NCBI GenBank assembly: GCA_024102665.1
Contig: JAGFJP010000103.1
Coordinates: forward strand, 1 to 64,000
From: Thiogranum sp.
Lineage (GTDB): Bacteria > Pseudomonadota > Gammaproteobacteria > DSM-19610
DNA length: 64,000 nt
Direction of reading: 5' to 3'
Shown here in pieces: positions 18,937 through 28,745 of this stretch. Every line of letters begins with the position of its first letter. Within the stretch, counting starts at the first letter, position 1. The notes under the pieces were generated by a model, which saw only the letters and a program-made list of their open reading frames with translations, was not told the DNA's origin and made no database searches. A program made the translations under genes and the position numbers.

Positions 18937-19329
18937 ATGTCGAGCCCAGGCCCTCTGCTGCTATCCATTGTCGAACTCGGCGGCTATCCGAACTTCAGGC
19001 CGCTCTATGAGCGCGCGGGTTTCCGGGTGCTGGTCGAGAACCGTATGCGCAAGGCGATGAGCACCATCAAGAAGGAAAAACCGGCGGTGGTCGTCGCGGA
19101 GTTCAACTTTCAGTCGGATTTCCGCGATCGCACCAGTTCGCTGGAATCGATGATGTCGGTGGTGGAGCGGTTGCCCGGTACCCGGGTGATTGTGTTCTAC
19201 GAAAAGGAATACAGCCATCAGTTCGAGCGCCTGCTGGCAGTTCACTCGTTCTACCGCACGTTCACATTTCCGGTTCCCGAACAGGAACTGGCGGACTGTC
19301 TGCGGGACCTGGCGGCAGAGCGGGAATAG
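18937..19329 (+). CDS. Hypothetical protein, receiver-like fold
   Basis: Protein of 130 residues with alternating hydrophobic strands (LLLSIVEL, VVVAEFNF, TRVIVFYE, FYRTFTFP) and helices. The pattern resembles a response-regulator receiver, but the phosphoacceptor Asp is not in the expected place: AEFNF stands where a receiver would have its Asp-containing strand. It may be a degenerate receiver. It is transcribed alone, between divergent and convergent neighbours. No Shine-Dalgarno sequence is obvious at the ATG. Confidence 0.55.
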   Translation: MSSPGPLLLSIVELGGYPNFRPLYERAGFRVLVENRMRKAMSTIKKEKPAVVVAEFNFQSDFRDRTSSLESMMSVVERLPGTRVIVFYEKEYSHQFERLLAVHSFYRTFTFPVPEQELADCLRDLAAERE

Positions 19330-19342
19330 GGCAAAGGTCTTT

Positions 19343-19774
19343 TTACTGGCTGTTGTGTTTTTGCACGCTGTTCAGGTGAATAAGCTGTTCGACGGTGTCG
19401 GTATCGAGATCGATGCCGAATTCCATGCCGGGGTTGATCGACACCGCGATTCCGCTGCCGATGCGTTCCAGGATCCAGCTGAACTCGGTCAGCAGGCCGC
19501 CGCGGTAGGTGGGAAAGTCTTCGAGAAAACCCTTGGCCCGTTCCGGGCTGGTGAAAAGCACCATCACCCTGGCACCGTCTTCCGATTGCAGCAGCAGAGG
19601 ATTGGCGCTGGTCGAGCGTTGAAAGCCCTGTATCTGGTTGCGCTCTTCCTCCACCGGCATGAAAAGCTGCGATTCCAGCAACTCCTTCATGAAGACGTCG
19701 CTGTCCAGTTTGCCTTCCTGGGCTGCGACCAGCCTGGTCTCCAGGTCATTGTGTGCGGTAAATGGCTGATTCAT
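19343..19774 (-). CDS. SseB-domain protein
   Basis: Cytoplasmic protein of 143 residues matching the N-terminal domain of the SseB family: a helical start (NDLETRLVAAQEGKLD), then strands such as LFMPVEEE and VMVLFTSPERAKGF, and a final GMEFGIDLD segment. In E. coli SseB has been linked to serine sensitivity, but its biochemical role is not known. An alternative start at 19885 would add 37 residues that look unstructured; the ATG at 19774 fits the family better. It is convergent with the receiver-like gene. Confidence 0.7.
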   Translation of the reverse strand: MNQPFTAHNDLETRLVAAQEGKLDSDVFMKELLESQLFMPVEEERNQIQGFQRSTSANPLLLQSEDGARVMVLFTSPERAKGFLEDFPTYRGGLLTEFSWILERIGSGIAVSINPGMEFGIDLDTDTVEQLIHLNSVQKHNSQ

Positions 19775-20004
19775 GGGTGACGGGTTGTCCGGTCGAAAAA
19801 CAGGAGGGCCAGTGTGCATAAAATCCACAGGCAAATAAATAGGATAAATCAGGGGTTTTGTTTCCCGGGGCGCTGGAGAATTCACCGCAAGCCCGGTAAC
19901 ATCGCCGCGAAACGCCGGGCTCGAACAGGTTAAAACCGGCAGCGTCGATGCAAGCCGTTACGCGTGTCGGCGCATTGAGGGAGCGAACAGCCATCACCGA
20001 TCGT

Positions 20005-20877
20005 ATGAAAAAAGCAGTTTCGAGCCCCTGGCTGGTTCCCTTCGATGGCTCCTTCAGCATCGCGGGTTATCCGACCCGGCCGCCGGATGGTGCCGCGAAC
20101 AGCAAAGAACTGAAAAAAAGCCTCGCGGATCTGACCGATCAGCTCGCGGATCTGCAGCGGATTCTCTACGCCAGTTCCACCTGGTCGATGCTGCTGATCT
20201 TCCAGGCGATGGACGCCGCCGGCAAGGACAGCACCATTCGCTCCGTGATGAACGGTGTCGACCCGGCAGGGTGCCATGTCTATTCCTTCCAGCAGCCATC
20301 GCACAACGAGCTGGCCCACGATTTCCTGTGGCGCACCGCGGTCAAGCTGCCGGCGCGAGGACGCATCGGCATCTTCAATCGCAGCTACTACGAGGAAGTC
20401 CTGGTCGTCCGGGTACATCCGCAGCTGCTCGATGCCCAGGGACTGCCCGGAACTATCGACCGCGAGAACATCTGGCAGGAAAGATACGAATCCATCGCGG
20501 CGCACGAACAGCACCTGGCGCGCTCCGGAACGGTGATTCTGAAGTTCTGGTTGAACGTCTCCCGCGAGGAACAGAAAAGCCGCTTTCTGTCGCGCCTCAA
20601 CGAGCCGCAGAAGCACTGGAAGTTTTCCCGCAAGGACGTCGACGAGCGCAGGCACTGGGACGACTACATGAATGCCTACCAGCAAGCCCTGGCGGCGACA
20701 TCGAGACCCTGGGCGCCCTGGTATGCCATTCCCGCGGATGACAAGGCCTACATGCGCGTGTGCGTCGCCGACATCATTGTCGCGACGCTGCGCAGTCTCG
20801 GCCTCGGCTATCCGCGCATCGGTCCCGATGAACATGCGCAGTTCGAGACCATGCGCAAGATTCTCGAAAACGACTGA
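20005..20877 (+). CDS. Polyphosphate kinase 2 family phosphotransferase
   Basis: Protein of 290 residues of the single-domain PPK2 family, which moves phosphate between polyphosphate and nucleoside mono- or diphosphates. The Walker A-like loop is MDAAGKDSTIRSVMNG; the following PSHNELAHDFLWR and FNRSYYEEVLVVRVHP are PPK2 signatures with the catalytic Asp and Arg residues. Class I members act mainly on NDPs, but the class cannot be set from motifs alone. The start at 20005 was chosen because the family begins just before the SIAGYPTRPPDG segment. It precedes pyruvate phosphate dikinase, another phosphate-transfer enzyme, by 122 nt. Confidence 0.9.
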   Translation: MKKAVSSPWLVPFDGSFSIAGYPTRPPDGAANSKELKKSLADLTDQLADLQRILYASSTWSMLLIFQAMDAAGKDSTIRSVMNGVDPAGCHVYSFQQPSHNELAHDFLWRTAVKLPARGRIGIFNRSYYEEVLVVRVHPQLLDAQGLPGTIDRENIWQERYESIAAHEQHLARSGTVILKFWLNVSREEQKSRFLSRLNEPQKHWKFSRKDVDERRHWDDYMNAYQQALAATSRPWAPWYAIPADDKAYMRVCVADIIVATLRSLGLGYPRIGPDEHAQFETMRKILEND

Positions 20878-20999
20878 CGCCGCATCGGAGGGCACGTTCT
20901 TGGCACTGCCGCATTGCCGGACGTGGCGCGCCGGCGAACGTGTGGCTAAGCTCAGGACAGGCCGCGGTGGCCGGAACATGGATTGACTGGAGAATGTTG

Positions 21000-23762
21000 A
21001 TGAGCGAAGCCCGAAAATATGTGTTCGCCTTCGAGGAAGGCGACGGAAAGAACAAGATGCTGCTGGGCGGCAAGGGCGCCAACCTGTGCGAAATGACCCA
21101 GATCGGACTCAACGTTCCGCCCGGATTCACCATCAGCACCGAAGCCTGCCTGTCGTATCTCGCCAGTCCGCAACACCAACTGCCCGCCGGCGTCATGCAG
21201 GAGGTGCGCGATCACATGCGGGCGCTGGAGGCGAAAACGGGTAAAACCTTCGGCGGCACGAACAATCCGTTGCTGGTTTCGGTGCGCTCGGGATCGGCCA
21301 TGTCCATGCCCGGCATGATGGACACCATCCTCAATCTCGGACTGAACATCGAAACGCTCAAGGGGCTGATTCGCCGGACCGGCAACGAGCGCTTCGGCTA
21401 CGATGCCTACCGGCGGTTCATACAGCTGTTCGGCAAGGTGGCGCTGGGCGTCCCGGACGAGGAATTCGATACCGAGTTCGAAGCGGTCAAGGAAAAAGTC
21501 GGGGCGAAAGAAGACGTGGCGCTCACGGCCCGCGACCTGCGCGAAATCAGCGACCGCTTCCTGGAAATCGTCGAACGCGTGACCGGCAAACCGTTTCCCG
21601 ACGATCCGATGGAGCAACTGGAGATTGCCATCAAGGCGGTGTTCAACTCCTGGATGGGAAAACGCGCGGTCGATTACCGGCGTGAGTTCAACATCACGCC
21701 GGATATGGCCAATGGCACCGCCGTCAACGTGGTCACCATGGTGTTCGGCAACCTCGGCGACGATTGCGCCACCGGGGTGGGTTTCACGCGCTACCCGGAC
21801 ACCGGTGAAAACCGGCTTTTCGGCGAATATCTCACCAATGCCCAGGGCGAAGACGTGGTGGCGGGCATCCGCACGCCGCGGCCCATCGATGCCCTGCAGC
21901 ACGAAATGCCCGACATGTACCGCGAGCTGCTCACCTTGCGCGACCGGCTGGAAGCGCACTACAAGGAAGTGCAGGATTTCGAATTCACCATCGAGAACGG
22001 TCGCTTTTACTGTCTGCAGACGCGTAACGGGAAAATGAACGCGGTGGCGCTGGTGCGCACCTCGGTGGAAATGGCGGGGGAAGGCCTGATCAGCAGGGAG
22101 CGCGCGCTGTTGCGCATTCAGCCGCAACTGCTCGAACAGCTGCTGTTCCCGCGTCTCGACCCCGACGCCCGCGCCAACCCGGTGGCGCGCGGCCTGCCGG
22201 CATCGCCGGGTGCCGCTATCGGCCTGGCGGTATTCGACGCCGATCGCGCCGAGCAACTGGGGCGCGGCGGCCAGCGCGTGATCCTGGTGCGCGAAGAGAC
22301 CAGGCCCGAAGACATCCACGGTTTTTTTGCTTCGCAGGGGATTCTCACCGCGCGCGGCGGCAAGACGTCGCATGCGGCCGTGGTCGCCCGCGGCATGGGC
22401 AAGCCCTGTGTCGCGGGCGCCGAGGGCATTCACGTCGATGTGCGCATGCGCAAGGCTTTCGTCGGCGAGCACGCCTTCGGCGAGGGCGACCTGATCACCA
22501 TCGATGGCACGACGGGCGATGTCTACCTGGGCGAAGTCAGGATGATCGAAGCGGAATTTTCCCAGGAGCTGAAAACATTGCTGCAGTGGGCCGACGATAT
22601 CTCGAGCCTGAAGGTCATGGCCAACGCCGACACGCCTGATGATGCGGCGCGCGCCCTCAAGTACGGCGCCATGGGCATCGGCCTGTGCCGCACCGAGCGC
22701 ATGTTCAACTCCGTCGATCGCCTGCCCACCGTCATCGAAATGATCGTCGCCGAGACCACCGAAGACCGCCAGGCGGCGCTGGAGAAACTGCTGCCGATGC
22801 AGCGCGCGGACTTCAAGGGCATCTTCAAGGTCATGGCGCCGCGACCGGTGACCATCCGGTTGCTGGATCCGCCGATCCACGAGTTCCTGCCGACCCAGGA
22901 ACAGCTCGCCGACGATCTCGACTGTTTACGGCATCTGCGGGAGACGGTGCTGGGCATGAATATCCTTTCCGATGCGGTCGAGTTCATGTACCGCGACAAG
23001 ACCTTGCGTCCGCCGGTGGAACGCCTGGCTGACCCGCGCCTGGTCGATGAAGCCATCCAGAAGAAGGAGACCATGCTGAAGAAGGTGCGCTCCCTGTCCG
23101 AGGTCAACCCGATGCTCGGTCACCGGGGCGTGCGCCTGGGTATTTCGTTCCCGGAAATCTACTCCATGCAGATAGAGTCGATCCTCGAAGCGGCTGCCGA
23201 ATGCATCAAGGAAGGTTTCGATGTGCACCCGGAGATCATGGTGCCGCAGGTCTGTACCGTCCAGGAACTGATCCGCGTCAAGAGTTACGTGGATGCGGTG
23301 CACACCGTGGTGGAAAACAAGTACGGCGTAAAAGTGAACTACAAGTTCGGTTCCATGCTGGAGGTGGTGCGCGCCTGTATGCGCGCCGGCAGTATCGCCG
23401 AGGTCGCCGAGTTTTTCTCTTTCGGCACCAACGACCTGACCCAGGCCACCTTTTCGTTTTCGCGCGAGGACGCCGAGAACAAGTTCCTGCCCATGTACAA
23501 CGAACGCGGAATCCTGCAGGACAATCCCTTCGAAGTGCTCGACCGCAAGGGCGTCGGCCGGCTCATGGAACTGGCGGTCGACTGGGGCCGCGAGGCGCGG
23601 CCCGATATCAAGGTCGGCATCTGCGGCGAACACGGAGGTCATCCGGAGTCGATCCGCTTCTGCCACTGCGTCGGGCTCAGCTACGTGTCCTGTTCCGGTC
23701 CGCGCGTGCCGATCGCCCGACTGGCGGCGGCACACGCTGCGCTGGAAGCGCCGAAAAGCTGA
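21000..23762 (+). CDS. ppdK: Pyruvate, phosphate dikinase
   Basis: Enzyme of 920 residues that interconverts pyruvate, ATP and phosphate with PEP, AMP and pyrophosphate. The nucleotide-binding domain has LGGKGANLCEM and RSGSAMSMPGMMDT; the swivelling domain carries the phospho-His in GGKTSHAAVVARGMGKPCV; the PEP/pyruvate barrel has GLCRTERMF, NPMLGHRGVRLG, FGTNDLTQATF and the active-site Cys in GICGEHGGHPES. The ATG at 21000 lies 7 nt after GGAGA, better than an ATG 6 nt earlier. Together with PPK2 and the pyruvate-kinase-like gene it points to pyrophosphate/polyphosphate-linked control of the PEP-pyruvate node. Confidence 0.97.
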   Translation: MSEARKYVFAFEEGDGKNKMLLGGKGANLCEMTQIGLNVPPGFTISTEACLSYLASPQHQLPAGVMQEVRDHMRALEAKTGKTFGGTNNPLLVSVRSGSAMSMPGMMDTILNLGLNIETLKGLIRRTGNERFGYDAYRRFIQLFGKVALGVPDEEFDTEFEAVKEKVGAKEDVALTARDLREISDRFLEIVERVTGKPFPDDPMEQLEIAIKAVFNSWMGKRAVDYRREFNITPDMANGTAVNVVTMVFGNLGDDCATGVGFTRYPDTGENRLFGEYLTNAQGEDVVAGIRTPRPIDALQHEMPDMYRELLTLRDRLEAHYKEVQDFEFTIENGRFYCLQTRNGKMNAVALVRTSVEMAGEGLISRERALLRIQPQLLEQLLFPRLDPDARANPVARGLPASPGAAIGLAVFDADRAEQLGRGGQRVILVREETRPEDIHGFFASQGILTARGGKTSHAAVVARGMGKPCVAGAEGIHVDVRMRKAFVGEHAFGEGDLITIDGTTGDVYLGEVRMIEAEFSQELKTLLQWADDISSLKVMANADTPDDAARALKYGAMGIGLCRTERMFNSVDRLPTVIEMIVAETTEDRQAALEKLLPMQRADFKGIFKVMAPRPVTIRLLDPPIHEFLPTQEQLADDLDCLRHLRETVLGMNILSDAVEFMYRDKTLRPPVERLADPRLVDEAIQKKETMLKKVRSLSEVNPMLGHRGVRLGISFPEIYSMQIESILEAAAECIKEGFDVHPEIMVPQVCTVQELIRVKSYVDAVHTVVENKYGVKVNYKFGSMLEVVRACMRAGSIAEVAEFFSFGTNDLTQATFSFSREDAENKFLPMYNERGILQDNPFEVLDRKGVGRLMELAVDWGREARPDIKVGICGEHGGHPESIRFCHCVGLSYVSCSGPRVPIARLAAAHAALEAPKS

Positions 23763-23764
23763 GC

Positions 23765-24172
23765 ATGCAAAGAGCGAACGCGGGACATCACATGCCAACC
23801 ACGCCCGCCGCGCACACCGTGGTGGTGCTGGGCGCCAGCCCGAAACCGGCGCGCTATTCCAACCAGGCGCTGCGCCTGTTGAAAGACAGTGGTTACCACG
23901 TGATCCCGGTGCACCCGAAAATCGCGAACATAGAAGGTCTGCCGGTGCAGGCGAATCTGCGTGCGATCAGGGACAAGGTTCACACCCTGACGCTTTATGT
24001 GGGCGCGCAGCGCAGTCAGCCGCTGATCGAGGATATCATCGCACTGAATCCGCAGCGGGTGATTTTCAACCCGGGAAGCGAATCCGATGCGCTGCAGGAA
24101 CGCCTGGAGGCGCACCATATCGAGTGCATCCACGGTTGCACGCTGGTGATGTTGCGCACCAACCAGTTTTAG
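23765..24172 (+). CDS. CoA-binding domain protein (YccU-like)
   Basis: Small cytoplasmic protein of 135 residues with the Rossmann-type CoA_binding fold: VVVLGASPKPARYSNQALRLL, then VIPVHPK, LTLYVG and VIFNPGSES. Proteins of this type bind CoA in vitro, with no known reaction. It begins 2 nt after the ppdK stop and is probably co-transcribed with it. A second Met at 23792 is also possible as start; the fold begins about 8 residues after it. It converges on the amylosucrase-like gene, whose stop is 23 nt away. Confidence 0.82.
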   Translation: MQRANAGHHMPTTPAAHTVVVLGASPKPARYSNQALRLLKDSGYHVIPVHPKIANIEGLPVQANLRAIRDKVHTLTLYVGAQRSQPLIEDIIALNPQRVIFNPGSESDALQERLEAHHIECIHGCTLVMLRTNQF

Positions 24173-24195
24173 CCCGCATTTCTCACCGCGAATCG

Positions 24196-26160
24196 TCAGG
24201 ATGCCGCCGCCGTCGCCGGCCGCGCCAGCACCATGAAATCGTAAGGCTCGAGGGTCAGCTCGTGGGCGGCGACGATGGTGCGACCCGCCACCAGGTCGAC
24301 GATGGTCTTGCGTAAACCGAGCAGGCGCAGGCGCCGTCCTTCCAGGCACTGTTCTTCACCGCTGAAGTTGGCCAGCACCAGCACACTGTGATCGGCGTTG
24401 GTGCGGAAATAGCCGAATACGTGATCGTTTCCGGTGTCGACAATCTCCGTTTCGCCGCGGTCGAAAGCCGGATTCTGCCCACGGATCTGGATCAGGCGCA
24501 GCAGGTTCTGATAGATGGTGCCGGGCACCGAACCGGTATCCCGGCGCAACTCGGCGCGCGCGCTGTCGAACGCCGCGCGGTGCAACCAGCGCGTATCGCC
24601 GATGCGGTCCGGGTCGCGTTCATATCCGTAGTCATTGAGCATGCCGATCTCATCACCGAGATAAATGAGCGGAATGCCGCCGATAGTCAGGATGACGCCG
24701 TGAATCAGCAGAATCCTCTGAATGGCGTGATGGATTTCTTCCGCATCATTGTCTTCCAGCGCTTTTTCCAGTCCGGCCAGCGATGCGCAGGTGCCCGATA
24801 TGCGCGCCTCGCCGGTAGCGCGGTTTTCCTGGAACGGCAGGCCGCGCGCGAAACTGCCGGTAAAGCGCCCGGTGTAGAACTCGGTCAGGAAGCGCCGGTG
24901 CGCGGCAGCATCGAGGCCCAGCTCCTCGATATCGTCGTCGGAAAACGCGAAACCGATGTCATCGTGGCAGCGCACGTAGTTCACCCAGGCGCAGCCCTGC
25001 GGAATGGCGAAACGCTTCTGCAGCGCATGCTTGAGGATGCGGGCCTTATGCGTCGCCAGTGAATTCCACAACAGCGCCATGAGCTGCGGGTTGTACGACA
25101 ACTGGCACTCTTCCTCGCTGATGTACTGGTTGACTTCGTCGGGATGGACGATGGCTTCCGACTTGAAAACCATGGCAGGCGCGGCGATTCTCACCAGCGC
25201 GTTGAATGCACGGATAATGATGTGCGCCTCGGGCAGATTCTGGCAACTGGAGCCCAGGCGCTTCCAGACAAAGGCGACGGCGTCGAGACGCAGGATCTCC
25301 ACGCCCTGGTTGGCAAGAAACAGCATCTCTTCCAGCATGCCGTTGAACACTACCGGATTCTCGTAGTTCAGATCCCACTGGTAATTGTGAAAGCTGGTCC
25401 AGACCCACTTGCGCAAACGGTTGCGGTAGGTGAATGAACCGGGATGTTCGTCCGGGAACACGGGCACCATGGTGCGTTCGTAGGCATCCGGCAGGGTGCG
25501 ATCGGGAAACATGCGGTAGTAGGCCTGGTGATCCGCGTCACCCGCCAGCGCCTGTTGCGCCCATAGGTGCTCGTCCGAGGTATGGTTGAACACGAAATCC
25601 AGGCACAGCGAAATGCCGTGATGCCGCAGCTCGGAGGCGAGCGCGGCGAGTTCCTCCATGGTGCCGAGGCGCGGGTTGATTTCCCGGTAGCTCGATACCG
25701 CGTAGCCGCCGTCGTTATCGCCGGCGGGTACCCTGAACACCGGCATCAGGTGCAGGTAGTTCACGCCGAGTTCCAGAAGGTAGGGGATGCGTTCGCGCAG
25801 GCCCTGGAGATCTCCCGCAAACAGATCGACGTAGCACATGGCGCCCAGCATGCGGTGCGACTGGTACCAGTAGGGATCGGTGCTGCGCAGGGCGTCCAGC
25901 GCCTTGAGTTCGGCAGGGCGCGCTATCCACTGTTCGGTCGCGCAGGCGAGGATGCTCTCGAGGTGGTAAAAGAAGTCGTACTGCTTCCCGTACAGGAAGT
26001 GCAGACCTTCGAACAGCCTCGGGAAATGTTCGTTCAGGCGGCTGACATAACCTTGCCATTCATCCGCTTCGACCTGCCCGGCGAAACGCGCCTCCAGGCG
26101 CGGCAGGAGACGCCTCAGGGAAGCGGCGGCCTGCCGGCTATGCCACGCATTATCATTCAT
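24196..26160 (-). CDS. Amylosucrase-like GH13 glucosyltransferase
   Basis: Enzyme of 654 residues in glycoside hydrolase family 13. The helical N-terminal region (about 1-90) and the overall length match amylosucrase, which builds alpha-1,4-glucan from sucrose. The barrel contains DFVFNHTSDEH, the nucleophile D293 in ILRLDAVAFVW, the acid/base E335 in FKSEAIV and the third acid in CHDDIG. Other sucrose-acting or trehalose-forming GH13 enzymes are possible, but the N-terminal helices argue for amylosucrase. No sucrose-synthesis genes are adjacent. It follows corA by 46 nt on the same strand. Confidence 0.82.
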   Translation of the reverse strand: MNDNAWHSRQAAASLRRLLPRLEARFAGQVEADEWQGYVSRLNEHFPRLFEGLHFLYGKQYDFFYHLESILACATEQWIARPAELKALDALRSTDPYWYQSHRMLGAMCYVDLFAGDLQGLRERIPYLLELGVNYLHLMPVFRVPAGDNDGGYAVSSYREINPRLGTMEELAALASELRHHGISLCLDFVFNHTSDEHLWAQQALAGDADHQAYYRMFPDRTLPDAYERTMVPVFPDEHPGSFTYRNRLRKWVWTSFHNYQWDLNYENPVVFNGMLEEMLFLANQGVEILRLDAVAFVWKRLGSSCQNLPEAHIIIRAFNALVRIAAPAMVFKSEAIVHPDEVNQYISEEECQLSYNPQLMALLWNSLATHKARILKHALQKRFAIPQGCAWVNYVRCHDDIGFAFSDDDIEELGLDAAAHRRFLTEFYTGRFTGSFARGLPFQENRATGEARISGTCASLAGLEKALEDNDAEEIHHAIQRILLIHGVILTIGGIPLIYLGDEIGMLNDYGYERDPDRIGDTRWLHRAAFDSARAELRRDTGSVPGTIYQNLLRLIQIRGQNPAFDRGETEIVDTGNDHVFGYFRTNADHSVLVLANFSGEEQCLEGRRLRLLGLRKTIVDLVAGRTIVAAHELTLEPYDFMVLARPATAAAS

Positions 26161-26206
26161 GAAAAAGCTGTCTCATCAACCTGCCCGCCGCAACAGCGCA
26201 TCATAC

Positions 26207-27178
26207 CTATAACCAGCGTATCCTGCGAAACAGGGCTAGCAGACCGGCAACGATCGACGCCATGATCCCGAGCAGAATGAAATAACCTGATCGCGAGTGC
26301 AGTTCCGGCATATTCTCGAAATTCATCCCGTAAATGCCGGCCAGGAAACTCAGCGGCACGAAAATCGACATCACCACCGTCAGGACTTTCATGATCTGGT
26401 TGAGGTGGTGAGAGGCGACCGATATATAGCCGTCGATCAGATCCGATGCCAGTTCGTAGTACAGGGCCGTAAGACTGCCGGCGCGTTCCTGGTGCTCATG
26501 CAGATCGAACAGCTGATGTTTCCGGTCCGCCCCGAAACCCGGAAACGGCTTGCTGTTGAGTTCGCGAAACACCTGTTCGTGATAGACGAAGGCGCGACGC
26601 AGTTTTTTCAGTTCGGTCTTGTAACCGAGCAGTTCGGCAAGCAGGCCGTCGCTGGGTTTCGCCAGGATGTCCAGTTCCAGCTGTTCCAGCCGTGGCTCCA
26701 GGCCCAGGAGCATTTTGAGGTAACGGTCGACCAGCGAACGACACAGCTGGATGGCCAGCGCGTCGGGGCCGGCAGCGATCAGCGCCGGGTCCTGCCGGAC
26801 CCGCTCGAGGCGTTCCTCGATACAGAATGAATGCGCTGCATGGCGGGTGACCAGGAAACGCTCGCCGACGAACAGCGCGAGCTGAAGGGTTTCGAAACTG
26901 AATTCCGTCGAGTCCACGGAAAGTTCTTTCAACAGCAGGAAACTGTGGTTATCGAACGCTTCGAGCTTCGGCGGGTGACGGGTGCGCTGGGCATCGCTGA
27001 CCGCCAGCGGGTGGAGTCCGAAATCTTCCAGCAGAGCGCGCTTTTCGCTGTCGCCCGGTTCATCGGCGAAATCGACCCAGATGACGGTATCCGGGTTCTG
27101 CCGCCAGGCCGCGCGCAGTTCCTCGCCCCCGGCTTTGAGTTCCCGGCTCGTCCGGTTATACAGAAACGTACGAATCAT
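26207..27178 (-). CDS. corA: CorA-family magnesium/divalent cation channel
   Basis: Protein of 323 residues with a large cytoplasmic domain and two C-terminal transmembrane helices joined by the pore signature YGMNFENMPE. The second helix ends in basic residues (LFRRIRWL), as is usual. It imports Mg2+ (and in some members Co2+ or Ni2+), or exports Zn2+ in the ZntB branch; GMN alone does not decide. It is divergent from mgtE, so two unrelated magnesium transporters share one promoter region of about 200 bp. No riboswitch could be recognised there. Confidence 0.88.
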   Translation of the reverse strand: MIRTFLYNRTSRELKAGGEELRAAWRQNPDTVIWVDFADEPGDSEKRALLEDFGLHPLAVSDAQRTRHPPKLEAFDNHSFLLLKELSVDSTEFSFETLQLALFVGERFLVTRHAAHSFCIEERLERVRQDPALIAAGPDALAIQLCRSLVDRYLKMLLGLEPRLEQLELDILAKPSDGLLAELLGYKTELKKLRRAFVYHEQVFRELNSKPFPGFGADRKHQLFDLHEHQERAGSLTALYYELASDLIDGYISVASHHLNQIMKVLTVVMSIFVPLSFLAGIYGMNFENMPELHSRSGYFILLGIMASIVAGLLALFRRIRWL

Positions 27179-27379
27179 CTAACAGGCAATCCTCGTCCGG
27201 GGAGGGTGTTACGGTATCGGTATTGCGGCGTGGCTTCAAGCGCGGCGCAAACGGCGCTTCGGGCAGCATGCCGACAAGGTGGCTATTACACGGATTTCCG
27301 CTACCATTGCGCTCGAACCGAAAACCACCCTCGGCCGCAACGCCGGGTAATCAACAACTCTTACAGCAGAATATCCTTC

Positions 27380-28735
27380 ATGAGCGAACTGACTCCGGGT
27401 CTGACCGCGGAACAACTTGACAATGTCGTTGAACAACTCGAGGCCGGCTTGCACGAACCGGTCCGGGAACTGCTGGACCAGGTTCATCCGGCGGAAATGG
27501 CGAGTCTGCTGGAATCCCTGCCCCGGGAGGCGCGCAGCCAGCTCTGGGAACTGGTTCCGCCGGAGCGCGAGCCCGAGGTTTTGCCCTATCTTCACGACGA
27601 GGTGCGCACCGACATCCTGCGCGAAATGGACCACGAGGAAGTGCTTGCGGCCCTCGAGAGCATGGACGTCGAGGACGTCGCCGATGCGCTCGATGAACTT
27701 CCCGAAGCGCTGAGCGATGCCATATTCGCCTCGCTGGACGAAGACCAGCGCCGGCGCGTGCAAACCGCCCTGAGTTTCGAGGACGACACGGCCGGGCGCC
27801 TGATGAGCACCGATTTCGTGAGTGTGCGCAAGGACGTTACCCTGGCAGTGGTGTCGCGTTACCTTAAACGCCACACCGAGCTCCCCGAACACATGGACGC
27901 CGTGATGGTGATCAGCGAGGAGGGCATCTACCAGGGCAAGCTGCCGATGGCGGCGATCGTGATGGGCGATCCGGAAGCACGCGTCGAGCACGTCATGGAC
28001 GTCGGCGCCGACTCCGTGCGCGCGACCGCCACTACGCACGATATCGCCGTGCTGTTCGAGCGCCGCGACCTGATTTCAGTGGCGGTGGTCGATGATAGCG
28101 GTCACCTTCTCGGCCGTATCACGGTCGATGACGTGGTCGATATTATCCGCGCCGAGGCGGACGCGGCGTTTCTGCGACGCGCCGGTCTTAACGAGGAGGC
28201 CGACCTGTTTGCGCCGCCGGTGCTCAGCGTGCGGCGCCGTTCACTGTGGCTTGGGGTCAACCTGCTGACCGTGTTTCTGGCGGTGGCGGTGATCGGCCGC
28301 TTCGAGGCGGCTCTGGACAAAATGGTCGCACTGGCTGTGCTCTTGCCGGTGGTCGCCAGCATGGGAGGTATCGCCGGCAGTCAGACACTGACCCTGACCA
28401 TCCGTGGCCTGGCGCTCGGACAGATCGCATCGGCCAACGTGCGGTGGCTGGCCAACAAGGAAGTCGCGGTGGGAGCCATGAACGGACTGATCTGGGCCCT
28501 CGTGGTCGGCGTCGCGACTTTGCTGTGGTTCGGCACCTGGGGTATCGGCGCCGTCATCGCGGCCGCCATGCTGGTCAACCTGGTGGTGGCCGCGCTTGCC
28601 GGGGTGGTGATTCCGCTGGTGCTGCACCGGCTCAATATCGATCCCGCGTTGTCAGGCGCGGTGATTCTGACCACCGTGACCGACGTGGTCGGCTTTATGA
28701 GTTTCCTCGGGCTGGCGACGCTGTTCCTGCTGTGA
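27380..28735 (+). CDS. mgtE: MgtE-family magnesium transporter
   Basis: Mg2+ channel of 451 residues. The N-domain (about residues 30-130) consists of short helical repeats such as HPAEMASLLESLP and EDVADALDELPEAL; two CBS domains follow (about 135-260); the C-terminal 185 residues hold five transmembrane helices with the pore segment around PVVASMGGIAGSQT. In known members the N and CBS domains bind Mg2+ and close the pore when the cell is replete. The ATG at 27380 gives the usual N-terminus. Divergent from corA. Confidence 0.93.
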   Translation: MSELTPGLTAEQLDNVVEQLEAGLHEPVRELLDQVHPAEMASLLESLPREARSQLWELVPPEREPEVLPYLHDEVRTDILREMDHEEVLAALESMDVEDVADALDELPEALSDAIFASLDEDQRRRVQTALSFEDDTAGRLMSTDFVSVRKDVTLAVVSRYLKRHTELPEHMDAVMVISEEGIYQGKLPMAAIVMGDPEARVEHVMDVGADSVRATATTHDIAVLFERRDLISVAVVDDSGHLLGRITVDDVVDIIRAEADAAFLRRAGLNEEADLFAPPVLSVRRRSLWLGVNLLTVFLAVAVIGRFEAALDKMVALAVLLPVVASMGGIAGSQTLTLTIRGLALGQIASANVRWLANKEVAVGAMNGLIWALVVGVATLLWFGTWGIGAVIAAAMLVNLVVAALAGVVIPLVLHRLNIDPALSGAVILTTVTDVVGFMSFLGLATLFLL

Positions 28736-28745
28736 GAAATGCGGG

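Noticed and set aside
20952-22880. 642-codon open frame on the minus strand
   Set aside because: Antisense to ppdK, no protein-like hydrophobic pattern or recognisable motif.
26207-28735. Magnesium riboswitch in the corA/mgtE intergenic region
   Set aside because: The 200-bp gap shows no M-box or ykkC-like architecture that I could recognise by eye.
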